The notes: generated from the sequence alone by a model not told the origin. Shown: positions 1-9,416, numbered from the stretch's first letter. The stretch: 35,688 nucleotides of DNA from Cyanobacterium sp. T60_A2020_053 (GCA_015272165.1 JACYMF010000015.1:1-35688); one strand, 5' to 3'. Translations and numbers: made by a program.

Positions 1-57
1 ACCTGCTACCTGAAACCTCCCTTAACGTAACATTTGAATCAGTGCGTAACGTCAGTT
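1..57. repeat. Dispersed repeat, inverted copy of 22097-22157
   Basis: This stretch matches the reverse complement of 22097-22157 with only a few differences. The shared part includes a CCTGAAACC-type end and the core TTGAATCAGTGCGTAA. It lies upstream of murG, while its partner lies upstream of the response regulator gene. No gene is seen here. It may be the end of a small mobile element cut by the window edge. Confidence 0.6.
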
Positions 58-128
58 ATTAAACTATAACAGCCTTAGTCAGTGCTGATAATTCTGTAGT
101 TAAATAATTAGTTATTCCATCTCAAAAC

Positions 129-134
129 TATAAT
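129..134 (+). promoter_or_regulatory. Possible -10 box of murG
   Basis: A perfect TATAAT lies 27 nt before the murG start codon. No good -35 hexamer is visible 16-18 nt upstream, so only the -10 is supported. Confidence 0.3.
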
Positions 135-160
135 TACAATTTTAGAAAAATCATATCACC

Positions 161-1222
161 ATGTCTATGAAAAAATCTCGACTTCTCATCGCCGCCAGTG
201 GCACGGGAGGGCATTTATTTCCAGCCCTTGCGGTAGCACAACAATTACTCGATTATGACATTCAATGGTTAGGAGTGCCAAATCGTCTCGAAAATACTCT
301 GATTCCTAAATCTTATCCTCTCCATACCATCGATATTGAGGGTTTTCAAACTAAATTGGGCATCAAAACCTTATTTTTACTCGGTAAAATGTTAGGCTCA
401 ATTGTTGCCACTTATCAGTTAATTAAAAAAGAGCAAATAGACGTTATTTTTACCACAGGTGGTTATATCGCCGCCCCAGCGATTATGGCAGGGAAAATGG
501 CTAAAATTCCTGTAATTTTGCATGAATCTAACTATTTACCCGGTAAAGTAACCAAATTATTAGGTAAATGGTGCGATTTAGTTGCCGTGGGTTTTGAAGG
601 CACAAAAAAATATTTACCTTCCGTTAACACTGATTGGATTACTACCCCTGTGAGGGCAGATTTTTTAAACTCACAACCTCTTGACTTCAACATCCCCAAC
701 TCAGCGCCCCTCATCGTAGTTATGGGGGGGTCACAAGGGGCTGTAGCCATTAATAAACTGGCTCGACATGGCGCACCCCAATGGGTGGAGATGGGCGCTT
801 ATATAGTGCATTTAACGGGGAATAGAGATGATGATTTTGGCACATTTCAACACCCTAATTATATCGAAATGAATTTTTATGATAACATGGCAGGACTATT
901 ACAACGGGCGGATTTAGCCATCAGTCGTTCGGGCGCTAGTGCCTTGACAGAGTTAGCCATTACCAATACCCCTTCTATTTTAATCCCTTATCCCTACGCC
1001 GCCGAAGATCATCAATTTTATAATGCCCAAGTGTTTGCGGTGAAGGGCGCTGGGTTATTATTTCGACAGGAAGAGTTAACAGCAGAAACCCTTAATTTAC
1101 ACGTTATTGATTTATTAAATAATCCTGATAAGTTAAAAATGATGGGTCAAAAAAGTAGCGATTTAGCCTCTTTAGATAGTGCTAAAATTTTAGCTGATAT
1201 AATCGCACAGTTTTGCCAATAA
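161..1222 (+). CDS. murG: MurG, UDP-GlcNAc:lipid I N-acetylglucosaminyltransferase
   Basis: MurG transfers N-acetylglucosamine from UDP-GlcNAc to lipid I to make lipid II, the last cytoplasmic step of peptidoglycan precursor synthesis, at the inner face of the plasma membrane. The protein has 353 residues, usual for the family. It shows the N-terminal loop GTGGHLFPA at residues 14-22, HESN..PG near residue 121, the GGSQG loop near 189 and the sugar-nucleotide region SRSGASALTEL followed by PYPYAAEDHQ. The two halves form a GT-B fold in known members. A second in-frame ATG two codons on could also be the start. The gene stands alone, with no mur or fts neighbours in the window. Confidence 0.96.
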   Translation: MSMKKSRLLIAASGTGGHLFPALAVAQQLLDYDIQWLGVPNRLENTLIPKSYPLHTIDIEGFQTKLGIKTLFLLGKMLGSIVATYQLIKKEQIDVIFTTGGYIAAPAIMAGKMAKIPVILHESNYLPGKVTKLLGKWCDLVAVGFEGTKKYLPSVNTDWITTPVRADFLNSQPLDFNIPNSAPLIVVMGGSQGAVAINKLARHGAPQWVEMGAYIVHLTGNRDDDFGTFQHPNYIEMNFYDNMAGLLQRADLAISRSGASALTELAITNTPSILIPYPYAAEDHQFYNAQVFAVKGAGLLFRQEELTAETLNLHVIDLLNNPDKLKMMGQKSSDLASLDSAKILADIIAQFCQ

Positions 1223-1635
1223 CTATTAAAAATAACATAGCAAGTTTTATATATTTCGGGCTTCTAGCCTGATTTTGGAGGAAATCTGGTGAATTAACAA
1301 AGCTAACAATCAAAATTAGCTAAAGGGATGAAGTAAAATAAAATTTTACCAAGAATTTTAAAATCACCCAGCGCCCTCCGCCCCAGTATTATTTAATATC
1401 ACATAGAATAAAGTCAATTAAATAAAATCTGTAAATAGATGATTGCGAGTTTATTGGTGAAATTATGGTTATTGATTTTTAAATCTCCTTTTATACTCGG
1501 AAAATCTTTACTAAAAACTAATGTTAAAGATGAAAAATAAGAATTAATACAACAAATTTGGCTCTCCATCACTTGGTATGCAAATTGCATTTTGAGAAGG
1601 AGAGAGTAAGGCTTACAGTCTCGGTAGCATACTAT
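1223..1635. other. Gene-free gap between murG and the RM pair
   Basis: AT-rich and without a convincing reading frame. It carries one copy of the iterated AGCGCCC motif near 1372. At 1562-1604 there is an inverted repeat: CTCTCC pairs with GGAGAG, enclosing ATGCAA/TTGCAT at 1578-1590. There is no T-run beside it, so it is not an obvious terminator. murG (+) and the methyltransferase (-) converge here. Confidence 0.5.
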
Positions 1636-2493
1636 CTAGTGAAGACCCAATATTTCTAACTGTTGATATTGATTATCATTACTTTCTACCAAAGATAAAT
1701 CATAGTTAGCAATAAATAATTCCTTCCCACTTTGATTAATATTACCATTAATATTTCTCATGCCATAAGTTAAATTCCATGACTGAATATTAGCCCAAGA
1801 AAATAAACTTTTAATATAATCACTATCATCATAAGTCATTAACCATTTATGATTAGTATATTTAAGAATATTTGCTAATTTTTCATGATCGAATCCTTTA
1901 TGTAAATGTCCTCTTTTGCCGTATAAAGCAGATTTTTCCGCACTATAATAAGGAGGATCTAAAAATAAAAATACATCTTTTCCTTCTGTTTCTAAGAGTC
2001 TTTGATAGTCATAATTAGTAATATCAATATTGTTTAATATTTGTGATAAATTTTTAACTCTTTCAATACTAGAATCAGTAAATCTTTTTTCAAAGGCTTT
2101 TTGAGAATAACCACCACTTTCCGTTGTGCCAGAAAAAGTTATTCTATTAAAAATAAAAAATGCTGACGCTTTCTCTAGTTCGTTAAATTTTTCGAGATTT
2201 CCTATTAAATATTTATATAGTAATTTACCTTCTTTAAATTCTTCTTTCCATGCAATAACCTGATTAATTAAAGTATCTAAATCAGTTTGACAATACTGCC
2301 AAAAATAAAATAAATTTTCGTAAATATCATTAACCCAATAAATTCGCTCAGGATATAATTGTTTCAGATAAATAAAAACAGAACCTCCCCCCAAAAAAGG
2401 TTCTCTATATTCCTTAAAATCAGGAACTAAAGGAGCGATAAATTTGATAGCTTTACTTTTACCGCCGGGGTATCTTAAAGGACTTTTAATCAT
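1636..2493 (-). CDS. DNA adenine methyltransferase, D12 (Dam/DpnM) class
   Basis: This enzyme should move a methyl group from S-adenosylmethionine to the N6 of adenine in a specific DNA site. The 285-residue protein has the D12-class marks: RYPGGK at residues 7-12, the AdoMet loop EPFLGGGSVF at 31-40 and the catalytic DPPY at 179-182. The family includes Dam, M.DpnII and M.EcoRV, so the target site cannot be read from this sequence. Its first 8 bp overlap the end of the upstream nuclease gene, implying coupled translation. The gene is visibly richer in AT than murG. Most likely it is the protective half of a restriction-modification system; an orphan regulatory methylase is less likely given the neighbour. 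Confidence 0.93.
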   Translation of the reverse strand: MIKSPLRYPGGKSKAIKFIAPLVPDFKEYREPFLGGGSVFIYLKQLYPERIYWVNDIYENLFYFWQYCQTDLDTLINQVIAWKEEFKEGKLLYKYLIGNLEKFNELEKASAFFIFNRITFSGTTESGGYSQKAFEKRFTDSSIERVKNLSQILNNIDITNYDYQRLLETEGKDVFLFLDPPYYSAEKSALYGKRGHLHKGFDHEKLANILKYTNHKWLMTYDDSDYIKSLFSWANIQSWNLTYGMRNINGNINQSGKELFIANYDLSLVESNDNQYQQLEILGLH

Positions 2494-3601
2494 TTAATAT
2501 TCCTCCAATTTTCACGATAAAATTATTTATATTTGCTTCTTGAAATAATGTATTAATAATATTAATTTGTTTACTAGATAATTTATTTTGGCAGATAAAT
2601 TTATTAACCTCTTCTATATTATTTTTGGCAGAATCAATTAAACCAAATAATTTGTCAGAGGATAAATTTAAAACAGGAATTTTGTCGATGAACTTATTAT
2701 CTAATTGTGTATTTTCAAGATTGCTATACAAAATCATCTTTAATAATCCATCTTTAATATCGCTGAGGCTAGGTAATTTAGAATTTTTACTATGTTTGGA
2801 CTCAATTAAATATAACTCATTATCAATTATAATTACTTCATCCACCGTAAAAAAGTATAATCCGCCCAAATAATTTTTAATAGTAATAGTTGCTTTTGAT
2901 AAAGTGCCTAAGAATTCCTTTGGTTGAATTGTTTGTGTTTCTCTTACTTGTGCTAAACGAGATTTTACTCTGGAAGTTTCCATAAAATTGTTTAACCCTT
3001 TGAAGATAGTTTCTTGAAATTTATTAATTCCTTTTTCATCATGTAATTGAACACTTAATTTATCACTAATATTTCCATAAGATGTTTTAACTTGACTTAT
3101 TAAATTGGGTAAAGACTCTCTGATTTCTTTTAAATTCCAGTGCAATGCTGAACTATAATAATTCTTAATTTCATCTATTTTTTGGTTAATATAATCACTA
3201 TTAAATTTTTGATTTGTAATTTTATCTTGTCTCGTTTTGTGCTTGGTGGCACTATCATAGTATCCTAAAATAACATAAACATCTAATAAACTCATTAAAG
3301 ATACTGTATCCCACTGAATAAAATCTCGATCCCCGTTTATGCCTTCATCTTTAATAATAGGAATAACACTAATTTTTTTTGAAGATGACAAGATATTATA
3401 CACCCTTTCATAAGGATAAGATCGAGTTCTTTTTGGCGATACCCATTTACAAATTCCAAAACTTAGATTACGTTCAGAATAGCTTAGTAAACAGGTGGAA
3501 GATATTAAATTTATATCAAAATCAGAATTATTTATGATTTTAAGTTCAGAAGGAAAATTTTTTTGATATTTTATCCCAGTAATTTCTGCAAATATATCCA
3601 T
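2486..3601 (-). CDS. Probable type II restriction endonuclease (PD-(D/E)XK)
   Basis: The 371-residue protein is read just before, and overlaps by 8 bp, a DNA adenine methyltransferase, which suggests it is the matching endonuclease. A PD-(D/E)XK-like core is visible: an acidic pair D254/E255, hydrophobic strands, then E267-S-K269 followed by HSK. Upstream, residues 78-115 hold a block with KDEG, GDRDF and QWDTVSLMSLLDVYV that I recall from other restriction-type proteins; that is memory, not a search. Its base composition is very AT-rich and lysine/asparagine heavy, as is common for transferred RM genes. The cleavage site is unknown. The function is inferred from context plus the nuclease-like motif. 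Confidence 0.72.
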   Translation of the reverse strand: MDIFAEITGIKYQKNFPSELKIINNSDFDINLISSTCLLSYSERNLSFGICKWVSPKRTRSYPYERVYNILSSSKKISVIPIIKDEGINGDRDFIQWDTVSLMSLLDVYVILGYYDSATKHKTRQDKITNQKFNSDYINQKIDEIKNYYSSALHWNLKEIRESLPNLISQVKTSYGNISDKLSVQLHDEKGINKFQETIFKGLNNFMETSRVKSRLAQVRETQTIQPKEFLGTLSKATITIKNYLGGLYFFTVDEVIIIDNELYLIESKHSKNSKLPSLSDIKDGLLKMILYSNLENTQLDNKFIDKIPVLNLSSDKLFGLIDSAKNNIEEVNKFICQNKLSSKQINIINTLFQEANINNFIVKIGGILND

Positions 3602-3639
3602 AAAAGAAATAATAAATATTAAATTTATAATGGTATCTT

Positions 3640-3656
3640 AATACTTTCTTAGTATT
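3640..3656. promoter_or_regulatory. Inverted repeat ahead of the RM genes
   Basis: AATACT and AGTATT are separated by 5 nt, about 40-55 bp upstream of the endonuclease start (minus strand). This is where an operator or promoter would sit. No controller protein gene is seen nearby, so a regulatory role is only a guess. Confidence 0.25.
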
Positions 3657-3767
3657 TGATATTTTTTCAAGATTCACCGTGTTTATCTTCTAAGGGTGGA
3701 GGGCGCTTTTTGGTGTATTTCAATAAATATTTTAATCAGGAATTGTTGACAATTATCATGATATGGC

Positions 3768-3930
3768 AAGACTCATACTCAACATCTTCGCAGATTGAGT
3801 GCAATACTTAACCTCTGGTTCAATGCCAATAATAATTAAAATATCCTATAAACTTTGACATAAATAAGGATATAAATAACTGTTTTTAAGGACATTTTCT
3901 AAAATCAAAAGATGATTATTTAATGTTTTA
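3768..3930 (-). pseudogene. Possible decayed reading frame
   Basis: On the minus strand one frame reads about 50 plausible residues (for example YLYPYLCQSL, one stop, then IIIGIEPEVKYC). It is broken by an in-frame stop and ends upstream at the R1 repeat at 3930-4062. I do not recognise the family. It may be the remains of a gene cut by the repeat, or chance. Confidence 0.2.
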
Positions 3931-4062
3931 TACAAATCTCTTCGAGATTGACCACATCTTAGTTCAATTTATTGAACGGGATACTATAAGCCGTGTAATT
4001 CATTACATGGTGGGTAAAGTGCGAAGATGTAATCTTCTTGTAACTAATTCTCTAAACTTGAT
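3930..4062 (+). repeat. R1 element, copy A
   Basis: Copy of a dispersed element of about 140-150 bp with two internal palindromes: GTTCAAT/ATTGAAC at 3962-3977 and CCGTGTAA/TTACATGG at 3991-4010, the second with one G-U pair. The right end AAACTTGAT matches the R1 terminal repeat. The left end is diverged and carries a small hairpin, AATCTC/GAGATT, at 3935-3949. A 47-codon frame (3923-4066) runs through it; see findings. Confidence 0.75.
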
Positions 4063-4105
4063 CTAAACAAAATTTGTTCAATTTAAAAACTAGCGCCCGA
4101 AAAGA

Positions 4106-4135
4106 TTGCAGTATGAGACAGTTATGAGCTATAAT
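4106..4135 (+). promoter_or_regulatory. Main promoter of the ribosomal protein operon
   Basis: TTGCAG at 4106-4111 and a perfect TATAAT at 4130-4135 are 18 nt apart, the layout of a sigma-70-type (SigA) promoter. Transcription would begin near 4142, giving an untranslated leader of about 260 nt before rplC. It is the best promoter upstream of the cluster. Confidence 0.7.
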
Positions 4136-4141
4136 GTTTGT

Positions 4142-4403
4142 TTGTGACGAAAAACGAAAACTAGCCTCTCCGAGATACTGAGGATTAAAACTCCTTAAGT
4201 CGACAGAGTGTCAAGGCTCAAAACTACATCCCTAAGTGGATTAGTCAGTTTAAGTAATGTCTGTTTGATCACAGTGCTGAGTCAAATTAAGTATATAGAT
4301 TTGACTCAGCATTGAGTTGCAGATAGTTACATCACAGTGAGAGATAATCTTTCCTGTGAACAAAATCAAACCTGTAGTTTAGTAATTTAGAGGGATAAAT
4401 CCC
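4142..4403 (+). promoter_or_regulatory. Structured leader of the rplC operon
   Basis: The leader holds a strong hairpin at 4276-4310: GCTGAGTCAAAT pairs perfectly with ATTTGACTCAGC around an 11-nt loop, and four more pairs (one G-U) extend it to 4272-4314. A second weaker stem, TCACAG/CTGTGA, lies at 4332-4359. No T-run follows, so these are not terminators. Enteric S10 operons are controlled by L4 binding such a leader; a similar role here is inference. The ribosome site AGAGGGA is at 4389-4395. Confidence 0.55.
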
Positions 4404-5087
4404 GTGAGCTTAGGTGTACTTGGTACAAAACTAGGCATGACCACAATCTTCGACCAAGAAACAGGAAAAGCTATTCCTGTCACAGTTGTTCAAGCCGGTC
4501 CATGTCGAGTTACTCAAATCAAAACTAAAGAAAAAGACGGTTATGTTGCCTTACAGATCGGCTACGACGAGTTACCAGATCGCACCAGAACCTTAAATAC
4601 CAAAGAACCGAAAGAAGTTAATAAATATTTAAGTAGTGGTGAATACGGTCACTTGGCAACCAAAGGACTTCCAGCCCTTCGTCACCTCAAAGAATATCAT
4701 GTCGATGATGTTAGCACCTACGAAATAGGTCAAACTATCGGAGCTGATTTATTCAATGAAGGCGATATTGTGGATGTCGGTGGTAAAACCATCGGTAGAG
4801 GATTCTCTGGTTATCAAAAGCGTCATAACTTCAAAAGAGGTAACATGACCCACGGTTCTAAAAACCATCGTCTGCCCGGTTCGACGGGCGCTGGGACAAC
4901 TCCCGGGCGCACCTACCCCGGTAAAAGAATGGCTGGTCGTTATGGCAACACGAACGTAAAAATTCGTAAATTAACCGTAGTAAAAGTAGATGCCGAGCGC
5001 AACTTACTTTTAATTAAAGGAGCAATACCCGGTAAAACCGGCAATTTAGTTAGTATTACCCCCGCCACCATTGTCGGGCAACAGTAA
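4404..5087 (+). CDS. rplC: 50S ribosomal protein L3
   Basis: L3 is an early assembly protein of the large subunit, with a loop that reaches towards the peptidyl transferase centre. The 227-residue product opens with the family start ([11 protein letters not shown]) and has the long glycine/arginine-rich central loop at residues 131-181, including [11 protein letters not shown] and [11 protein letters not shown]. It begins with GTG, chosen because AGAGGGA lies 8 nt upstream and the protein homology begins here. It is the first gene of the operon; rpsJ, first in many bacteria, is absent as expected in cyanobacteria. Confidence 0.97.
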   Translation: MSLGVLGTKLGMTTIFDQETGKAIPVTVVQAGPCRVTQIKTKEKDGYVALQIGYDELPDRTRTLNTKEPKEVNKYLSSGEYGHLATKGLPALRHLKEYHVDDVSTYEIGQTIGADLFNEGDIVDVGGKTIGRGFSGYQKRHNFKRGNMTHGSKNHRLPGSTGAGTTPGRTYPGKRMAGRYGNTNVKIRKLTVVKVDAERNLLLIKGAIPGKTGNLVSITPATIVGQQ

Positions 5088-5125
5088 ATTAACACACAGT
5101 TACAAAAAATATCACATTAAAAATT

Positions 5126-5764
5126 ATGGTTAATTGTGTAGTCAAAAATTGGCAAGGTGAGCAAATCGGTGAAGCACCTTTAGAAATGAGAATTGCTAAA
5201 GAAGAAAACGCCGAGCATATCGTTCACCGTGCCTTAGTTCGTCAACTACATAATCAGCGTCAAGGTACAGCATCCACCAAAACCAGAGCAGAAGTGCGTG
5301 GTGGTGGTCGTAAGCCGTGGCGACAAAAAGGAACAGGTAGAGCAAGAGCCGGTTCAATCCGTTCTCCCTTATGGCGAGGCGGTGGTGTAATTTTTGGACC
5401 AAAACCCAGAGATTACAGCGTTAAAATGAACCGCAAGGAAAGACGTTTAGCATTGCGTACTGCTTTCATGAGTCGTAGTGAAGATTTAGTAGTAGTAGAA
5501 AACTTCAATCAAAATATTGAAGCCCCCAAAACCAAAGTAATGGTGGAAGCCTTCGGGCGCTGGGGTGTTGATCCTTTCTCTAAAATCTTAATCGTAATTA
5601 CCGAACCTACCTCCGAAAACCTTTATTTGTCTGTCAGAAACTTAGGTAATGTAAAAATGATCAATCACGATTGTTTAAACATTTATGATCTGCTTTACGC
5701 TGATAAAATAGTTGTTACCTCTGACGCATTGACAAAATTACAGGAGGTTTACAATGCCGAATAA
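5126..5764 (+). CDS. rplD: 50S ribosomal protein L4
   Basis: L4 lines part of the peptide exit tunnel. The 212-residue protein shows the basic tunnel loop at about residues 51-110, with [20 protein letters not shown] and [17 protein letters not shown]. The gene ends 11 bp inside rplW, so the two are likely translated together. In E. coli L4 also represses its own operon through the mRNA leader. Whether it does so here, through the hairpin before rplC, cannot be told from sequence. Confidence 0.97.
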   Translation: MVNCVVKNWQGEQIGEAPLEMRIAKEENAEHIVHRALVRQLHNQRQGTASTKTRAEVRGGGRKPWRQKGTGRARAGSIRSPLWRGGGVIFGPKPRDYSVKMNRKERRLALRTAFMSRSEDLVVVENFNQNIEAPKTKVMVEAFGRWGVDPFSKILIVITEPTSENLYLSVRNLGNVKMINHDCLNIYDLLYADKIVVTSDALTKLQEVYNAE

Positions 5765-6092
5765 AAGATACGGAAAAACCACCGCCGTCAGAAAAACGGA
5801 AGCGGAATTACCTGATTTGGTCATCCGTCCTATTGTCACAGAAAAAGCTACTTATATGATGGAAGATAATAAGTATGTTTTTGAAGTGGTTAAACAGGCA
5901 ACTAAACCCCAGATCAGAGCCGCTATCGAAAGTTTATTTGAGGTCAAGGTAGTTAAAGTTAACACCATGAATCAACCTCGTAAAACTCGTCGAGTTGGTC
6001 AAAACGTAGGTTATAAACCTCAATATAAAAAAGCTATAGTAACCCTTGCTGAGGGAGACTCTTTGCAAAGTATATTCTTCCCTGATCTTTAA
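5754..6092 (+). CDS. rplW: 50S ribosomal protein L23
   Basis: L23 sits at the tunnel exit and is the docking site for trigger factor and SRP. The 112-residue product has the family core [21 protein letters not shown] and ends with the [13 protein letters not shown] loop. The ATG lies inside the rplD end, with AGGAGG just upstream in the rplD coding sequence, which supports this start and coupled translation. Confidence 0.96.
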   Translation: MPNKRYGKTTAVRKTEAELPDLVIRPIVTEKATYMMEDNKYVFEVVKQATKPQIRAAIESLFEVKVVKVNTMNQPRKTRRVGQNVGYKPQYKKAIVTLAEGDSLQSIFFPDL

Positions 6093-6132
6093 GGGAATTG
6101 TTCACCGCAAACTGATTAGGTAAAACAGAATT

Positions 6133-6975
6133 ATGGGTGTTCGCACATACAGACCCTATACCCCCGGTAGAAGACAAGCGGTAAGCTCAGATTTTTCCGA
6201 AATTACTAAAAGTACGCCTGAAAAGTCCCTCACAAAATACGTCCATAGAAAAAAAGGTCGTAATAATCGTGGGGTAATTACCAGTCGTCACCGTGGTGGT
6301 GGTCATAAAAAACTTTATCGTATTATCGATTTTAAACGGGATAAGCGTGATATTGGCGCTGAAATTTTAGCTATCGAGTACGACCCAAACCGTAATGCTC
6401 GTATTGCCTTGGTGCAGTACGAAGACGGAGAAAAAAGATACATTCTAGCGCCCGCCGGCATTGCAGTGGGAGCGAAAATCATCGCCAGTGAAACAGCGCC
6501 CTTCGAGATAGGCAATGCTTTGCCATTGGGTAAAATTCCCCTTGGTACAGAAATCCATAACATCGAAATGGTAGCTGGAAAAGGTGGACAAATTGTCCGG
6601 GCAGCCGGTGGATTTGCTCAATTGATGGCTAAAGAAGGAGACTACGTTACCATCAAACTACCATCGAAAGAAGTACGTTTAATTCGTAAAGAATGCTACG
6701 CTACTATCGGTCGGGTAGGTAATATCGAAGCCAGAAACCTCAAACTCGGAAAAGCTGGTAAAACTAGACATTTGGGTATCAGACCCCATGTTCGTGGTAG
6801 TGCTATGAACCCTGTAGATCACCCCCATGGTGGTGGAGAGGGACGGGCGCCCATCGGTCGATCTGGTCCTGTATCTCCTTGGGGGCAACCGGCGCTGGGT
6901 AAGAAAACTCGTAAGAAGAAAAAACTCAGCAATAAATACATCGTTCGCCGTCGTAATGCCAACAAAGGCAAATAA
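6133..6975 (+). CDS. rplB: 50S ribosomal protein L2
   Basis: L2 is a core large-subunit protein needed for subunit joining and peptidyl transfer. The 280-residue protein is full length. It carries the near-invariant stretch [19 protein letters not shown] at residues 225-243, with His230 at the place of the functionally important E. coli His229, and a lysine-rich tail. It lies 40 bp after rplW in the usual S10 order. Confidence 0.98.
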   Translation: MGVRTYRPYTPGRRQAVSSDFSEITKSTPEKSLTKYVHRKKGRNNRGVITSRHRGGGHKKLYRIIDFKRDKRDIGAEILAIEYDPNRNARIALVQYEDGEKRYILAPAGIAVGAKIIASETAPFEIGNALPLGKIPLGTEIHNIEMVAGKGGQIVRAAGGFAQLMAKEGDYVTIKLPSKEVRLIRKECYATIGRVGNIEARNLKLGKAGKTRHLGIRPHVRGSAMNPVDHPHGGGEGRAPIGRSGPVSPWGQPALGKKTRKKKKLSNKYIVRRRNANKGK

Positions 6976-7016
6976 GGCAATCATCGTAATTTCCATCACT
7001 AGAGTAAAAAAACTTT

Positions 7017-7295
7017 ATGAGTCGTTCATTAAAAAAAGGACCTTTTGTAGCGGATAGTCTGCTCTCCAAAATTGAAAAATTAAACACCAAAGGAGAAAAG
7101 CAAGTTGTCAAAACTTGGTCAAGGGCTTCCACTATCCTCCCCCAAATGATCGGTCATACCATTGCCGTCCATAACGGTCGTACCCATGTACCCGTCTTTG
7201 TTTCCGAGCAAATGGTTGGTCATAAATTGGGAGAATTTGCACCGACTCGTACCTTCAGAGGTCACGCTAAAAGTGATAAAAAAGCTAGAAGGTAA
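7017..7295 (+). CDS. rpsS: 30S ribosomal protein S19
   Basis: S19 is in the head of the small subunit and forms a complex with S13 near the A site. The 92-residue product is full length and starts with the typical [10 protein letters not shown], later showing [16 protein letters not shown] and [14 protein letters not shown]. It follows rplB and precedes rplV, as in other S10 operons. Confidence 0.97.
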   Translation: MSRSLKKGPFVADSLLSKIEKLNTKGEKQVVKTWSRASTILPQMIGHTIAVHNGRTHVPVFVSEQMVGHKLGEFAPTRTFRGHAKSDKKARR

Positions 7296-7356
7296 TAGAT
7301 TTGGGGCAGGATTTTAATTAATGTCCTCCTAACAATATCAAGATTGAATAACTATC

Positions 7357-7731
7357 ATGCCGAAAACAAAGGAAAAAATTGAGGTTGATACTAGCCAAGA
7401 AGTTAAGGCTATCGCCCGTTACATTAGAATGTCACCATCAAAAGTGAGAAGGGTGCTGGATCAAATTCGTGGGCGCACCTATCGAGAAGCATTAATTATT
7501 CTCGAATTTATGCCCTACCGAGCTTGCGAGCCCATTATCAAAGTGCTTCGTTCTGCCGTAGCCAATGCCGAACATAACGAAGGATTAGACCCCACCAGTT
7601 TAGTGGTAAGTACCGCTTTTGCCGATGGTGGTCCTACCCTCAAACGTTATCGTCCTCGCGCGCAAGGTCGTGCCTATCAAATTCGTAAACGCACCTGCCA
7701 CATTACTGTAGCAGTAGCACCAATGGTATAG
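7357..7731 (+). CDS. rplV: 50S ribosomal protein L22
   Basis: L22 spans the large subunit; its beta hairpin lines the exit tunnel near the constriction with L4. The 124-residue protein has the core [20 protein letters not shown] and the tunnel hairpin region [20 protein letters not shown]. The N-terminal 15 residues are a short acidic/lysine extension. A 61-bp gap separates it from rpsS. Confidence 0.97.
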   Translation: MPKTKEKIEVDTSQEVKAIARYIRMSPSKVRRVLDQIRGRTYREALIILEFMPYRACEPIIKVLRSAVANAEHNEGLDPTSLVVSTAFADGGPTLKRYRPRAQGRAYQIRKRTCHITVAVAPMV

Positions 7732-7751
7732 TCAAGGAACAACATAACAAT

Positions 7752-8480
7752 ATGGGACAGAAAGTACATCCAGTGGGTTTCCGTCTCGGATATACCAAAG
7801 ATCATTTATCTTGTTGGTATGCCGATCCTAAGGAATATCCCCAACTTCTTCAAGAAGACCACAAAATTCGTCAGTACATCGACAAACAACTTGCTAACGC
7901 CTCCGTGGCAGAAGTAAAAATAGATCGTAAAGCAGACCAAATCGACCTCTCCATTCATACCGCCCGTCCGGGTGTTGTGGTAGGTAAGGGGGGCGCTGGT
8001 ATTGAAAAACTTCGTACTGACTTACAAAATTTACTAAACAATCAGCGTCAATTTCGAGTTAACGTCATTGAAGTTGCCAATGTGGACGCTAACGCCGCCC
8101 TGATGGCAGAATTTATCGGCTCACAGTTGGAAAGACGGGTGTCCTTTCGTAGGGTAGTACGTCAAGCCCTACAAAGAGCAGAAAAAGCCGAAGTAAAAGG
8201 CATTAAAATTCAAGTTAGTGGACGTTTGAACGGCGCTGAAATTGCTCGAAGTGAATGGATCAGAGAAGGTCGAGTTCCTCTTCATACCCTTCGTGCCGAC
8301 ATCGACTACTGTTATCGGACCGCCTCCACCATTTATGGAATTTTAGGCATCAAGGTCTGGATTTTCAAAGGAGAAATTATCCCCGGCGAAGAAAACCTAC
8401 CAGCGCCCACCAACCGAGGCAACAGAGAACGCCGTCAACCGCGCCGTCAGAAATTTGAAGATCGCTCAAGTGAAGATTAA
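7752..8480 (+). CDS. rpsC: 30S ribosomal protein S3
   Basis: S3 lies at the mRNA entry channel and helps the helicase activity of the ribosome. The 242-residue product has the N-terminal signature [14 protein letters not shown], a KH domain with the GKGG loop at residues 78-81, and the C-terminal S3 domain with [13 protein letters not shown]. The last 25 or so residues are a charged arginine-rich tail. Confidence 0.97.
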   Translation: MGQKVHPVGFRLGYTKDHLSCWYADPKEYPQLLQEDHKIRQYIDKQLANASVAEVKIDRKADQIDLSIHTARPGVVVGKGGAGIEKLRTDLQNLLNNQRQFRVNVIEVANVDANAALMAEFIGSQLERRVSFRRVVRQALQRAEKAEVKGIKIQVSGRLNGAEIARSEWIREGRVPLHTLRADIDYCYRTASTIYGILGIKVWIFKGEIIPGEENLPAPTNRGNRERRQPRRQKFEDRSSED

Positions 8481-8507
8481 GCCACTATTAACTATTAACT
8501 AACCATC

Positions 8508-8924
8508 ATGTTAAGTCCAAGAAGAACAAAATTCCGTAAACAACATCGGGGCAGAATGACGGGCAACGCCTACCGTGGTAATACCATTAACTTCGGAGAC
8601 TACGGTCTTCAAGCCATAGAACCTTGTTGGATCACCTCCCGTCAAATCGAAGCGGCCCGTCGGGCAATCACTCGCTACGTGCGCCGGGGTGGTAAAATCT
8701 GGATTCGCATTTTCCCCGACAAACCCGTTACCATGCGCCCGGCTGAAACTCGTATGGGTTCAGGAAAAGGTAATCCTGAGTTTTGGGTGGCAGTGGTTAA
8801 ACCCGGTCGAATCATGTTTGAAATCGCCGGTATTCCTGAAGCTACCGCTAGAGAAGCTATGCGCCTTGCTTCGCAAAAACTTCCTATCAAAACTAAATTT
8901 ATTACCAGATCGGAGGAGTACTAA
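8508..8924 (+). CDS. rplP: 50S ribosomal protein L16
   Basis: L16 contacts the A-site tRNA and is a late assembly protein. The 138 residues match the family length. Key regions are the start [16 protein letters not shown], then [19 protein letters not shown], then [19 protein letters not shown]. It sits between rpsC and rpmC, with 5 bp to rpmC. Confidence 0.97.
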   Translation: MLSPRRTKFRKQHRGRMTGNAYRGNTINFGDYGLQAIEPCWITSRQIEAARRAITRYVRRGGKIWIRIFPDKPVTMRPAETRMGSGKGNPEFWVAVVKPGRIMFEIAGIPEATAREAMRLASQKLPIKTKFITRSEEY

Positions 8925-8929
8925 AAATT

Positions 8930-9151
8930 ATGGCTTTACCTAAAGTCGCAGACGCAAGAAAACTTAGTGATGAGGACCTAGCACAGGAAATCATTAACGC
9001 CAAAAAAAAGCTCTTTCAATTACGTTTAGAGCAAACCACTGGACGTTTAGATAAACCTCATCTGTTTAAACATACAAAACTTTGGATCGCCCAACTGCTT
9101 ACAGTACAAGGTGAAAGACAAAGACAACCAGACCAAGCTACTCAAGCATAG
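8930..9151 (+). CDS. rpmC: 50S ribosomal protein L29
   Basis: L29 is a small two-helix protein by the tunnel exit, next to L23. The 73-residue product shows the family pattern LSDEDLAQEI..KKKLFQLRLEQTTG followed by a histidine/lysine turn (LFKHTKLW). The ribosome site GGAGG lies within the rplP end, suggesting coupling. Confidence 0.94.
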   Translation: MALPKVADARKLSDEDLAQEIINAKKKLFQLRLEQTTGRLDKPHLFKHTKLWIAQLLTVQGERQRQPDQATQA

Positions 9152-9167
9152 GAGTTAGTCACATAAT

Positions 9168-9416
9168 ATGGCACAAAAAGAAAGAGTTGGGGTTGTAGTC
9201 AGTAACAAAATGGATAAAACCGCTGTAGTTGCTGTAGAAAACCGTTCACCTCACCCCAAGTACGGCAAAATTGTCGTTAAAACCAAAAAATATAAAGCCC
9301 ACGATCCCGAAAATCAATGTCAAGAAGGTGATCGTGTGAGAATCAGAGAAACCCGTCCCCTTAGTAAAACTAAACGCTGGGAATTGACGGAAATTATCAG
9401 CACCAAAGCAATTTAA
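9168..9416 (+). CDS. rpsQ: 30S ribosomal protein S17
   Basis: S17 is an early-binding small-subunit protein with an OB fold. The 82-residue protein begins [20 protein letters not shown] and contains [18 protein letters not shown] and the [14 protein letters not shown] loop, all typical. It lies between rpmC and rplN as in other bacteria. Confidence 0.97.
   Translation: MAQKERVGVVVSNKMDKTAVVAVENRSPHPKYGKIVVKTKKYKAHDPENQCQEGDRVRIRETRPLSKTKRWELTEIISTKAI

Noticed and set aside
1562-1604. Inverted repeat after the methyltransferase as a terminator
   Set aside because: No T-run on either strand next to it; kept only as a note on the gap.
1636-2493. Naming the methyltransferase Dam with GATC specificity
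   Set aside because: D12-class enzymes with the same motifs recognise several sites, and GATC is present at ordinary frequency here, which does not decide the matter.
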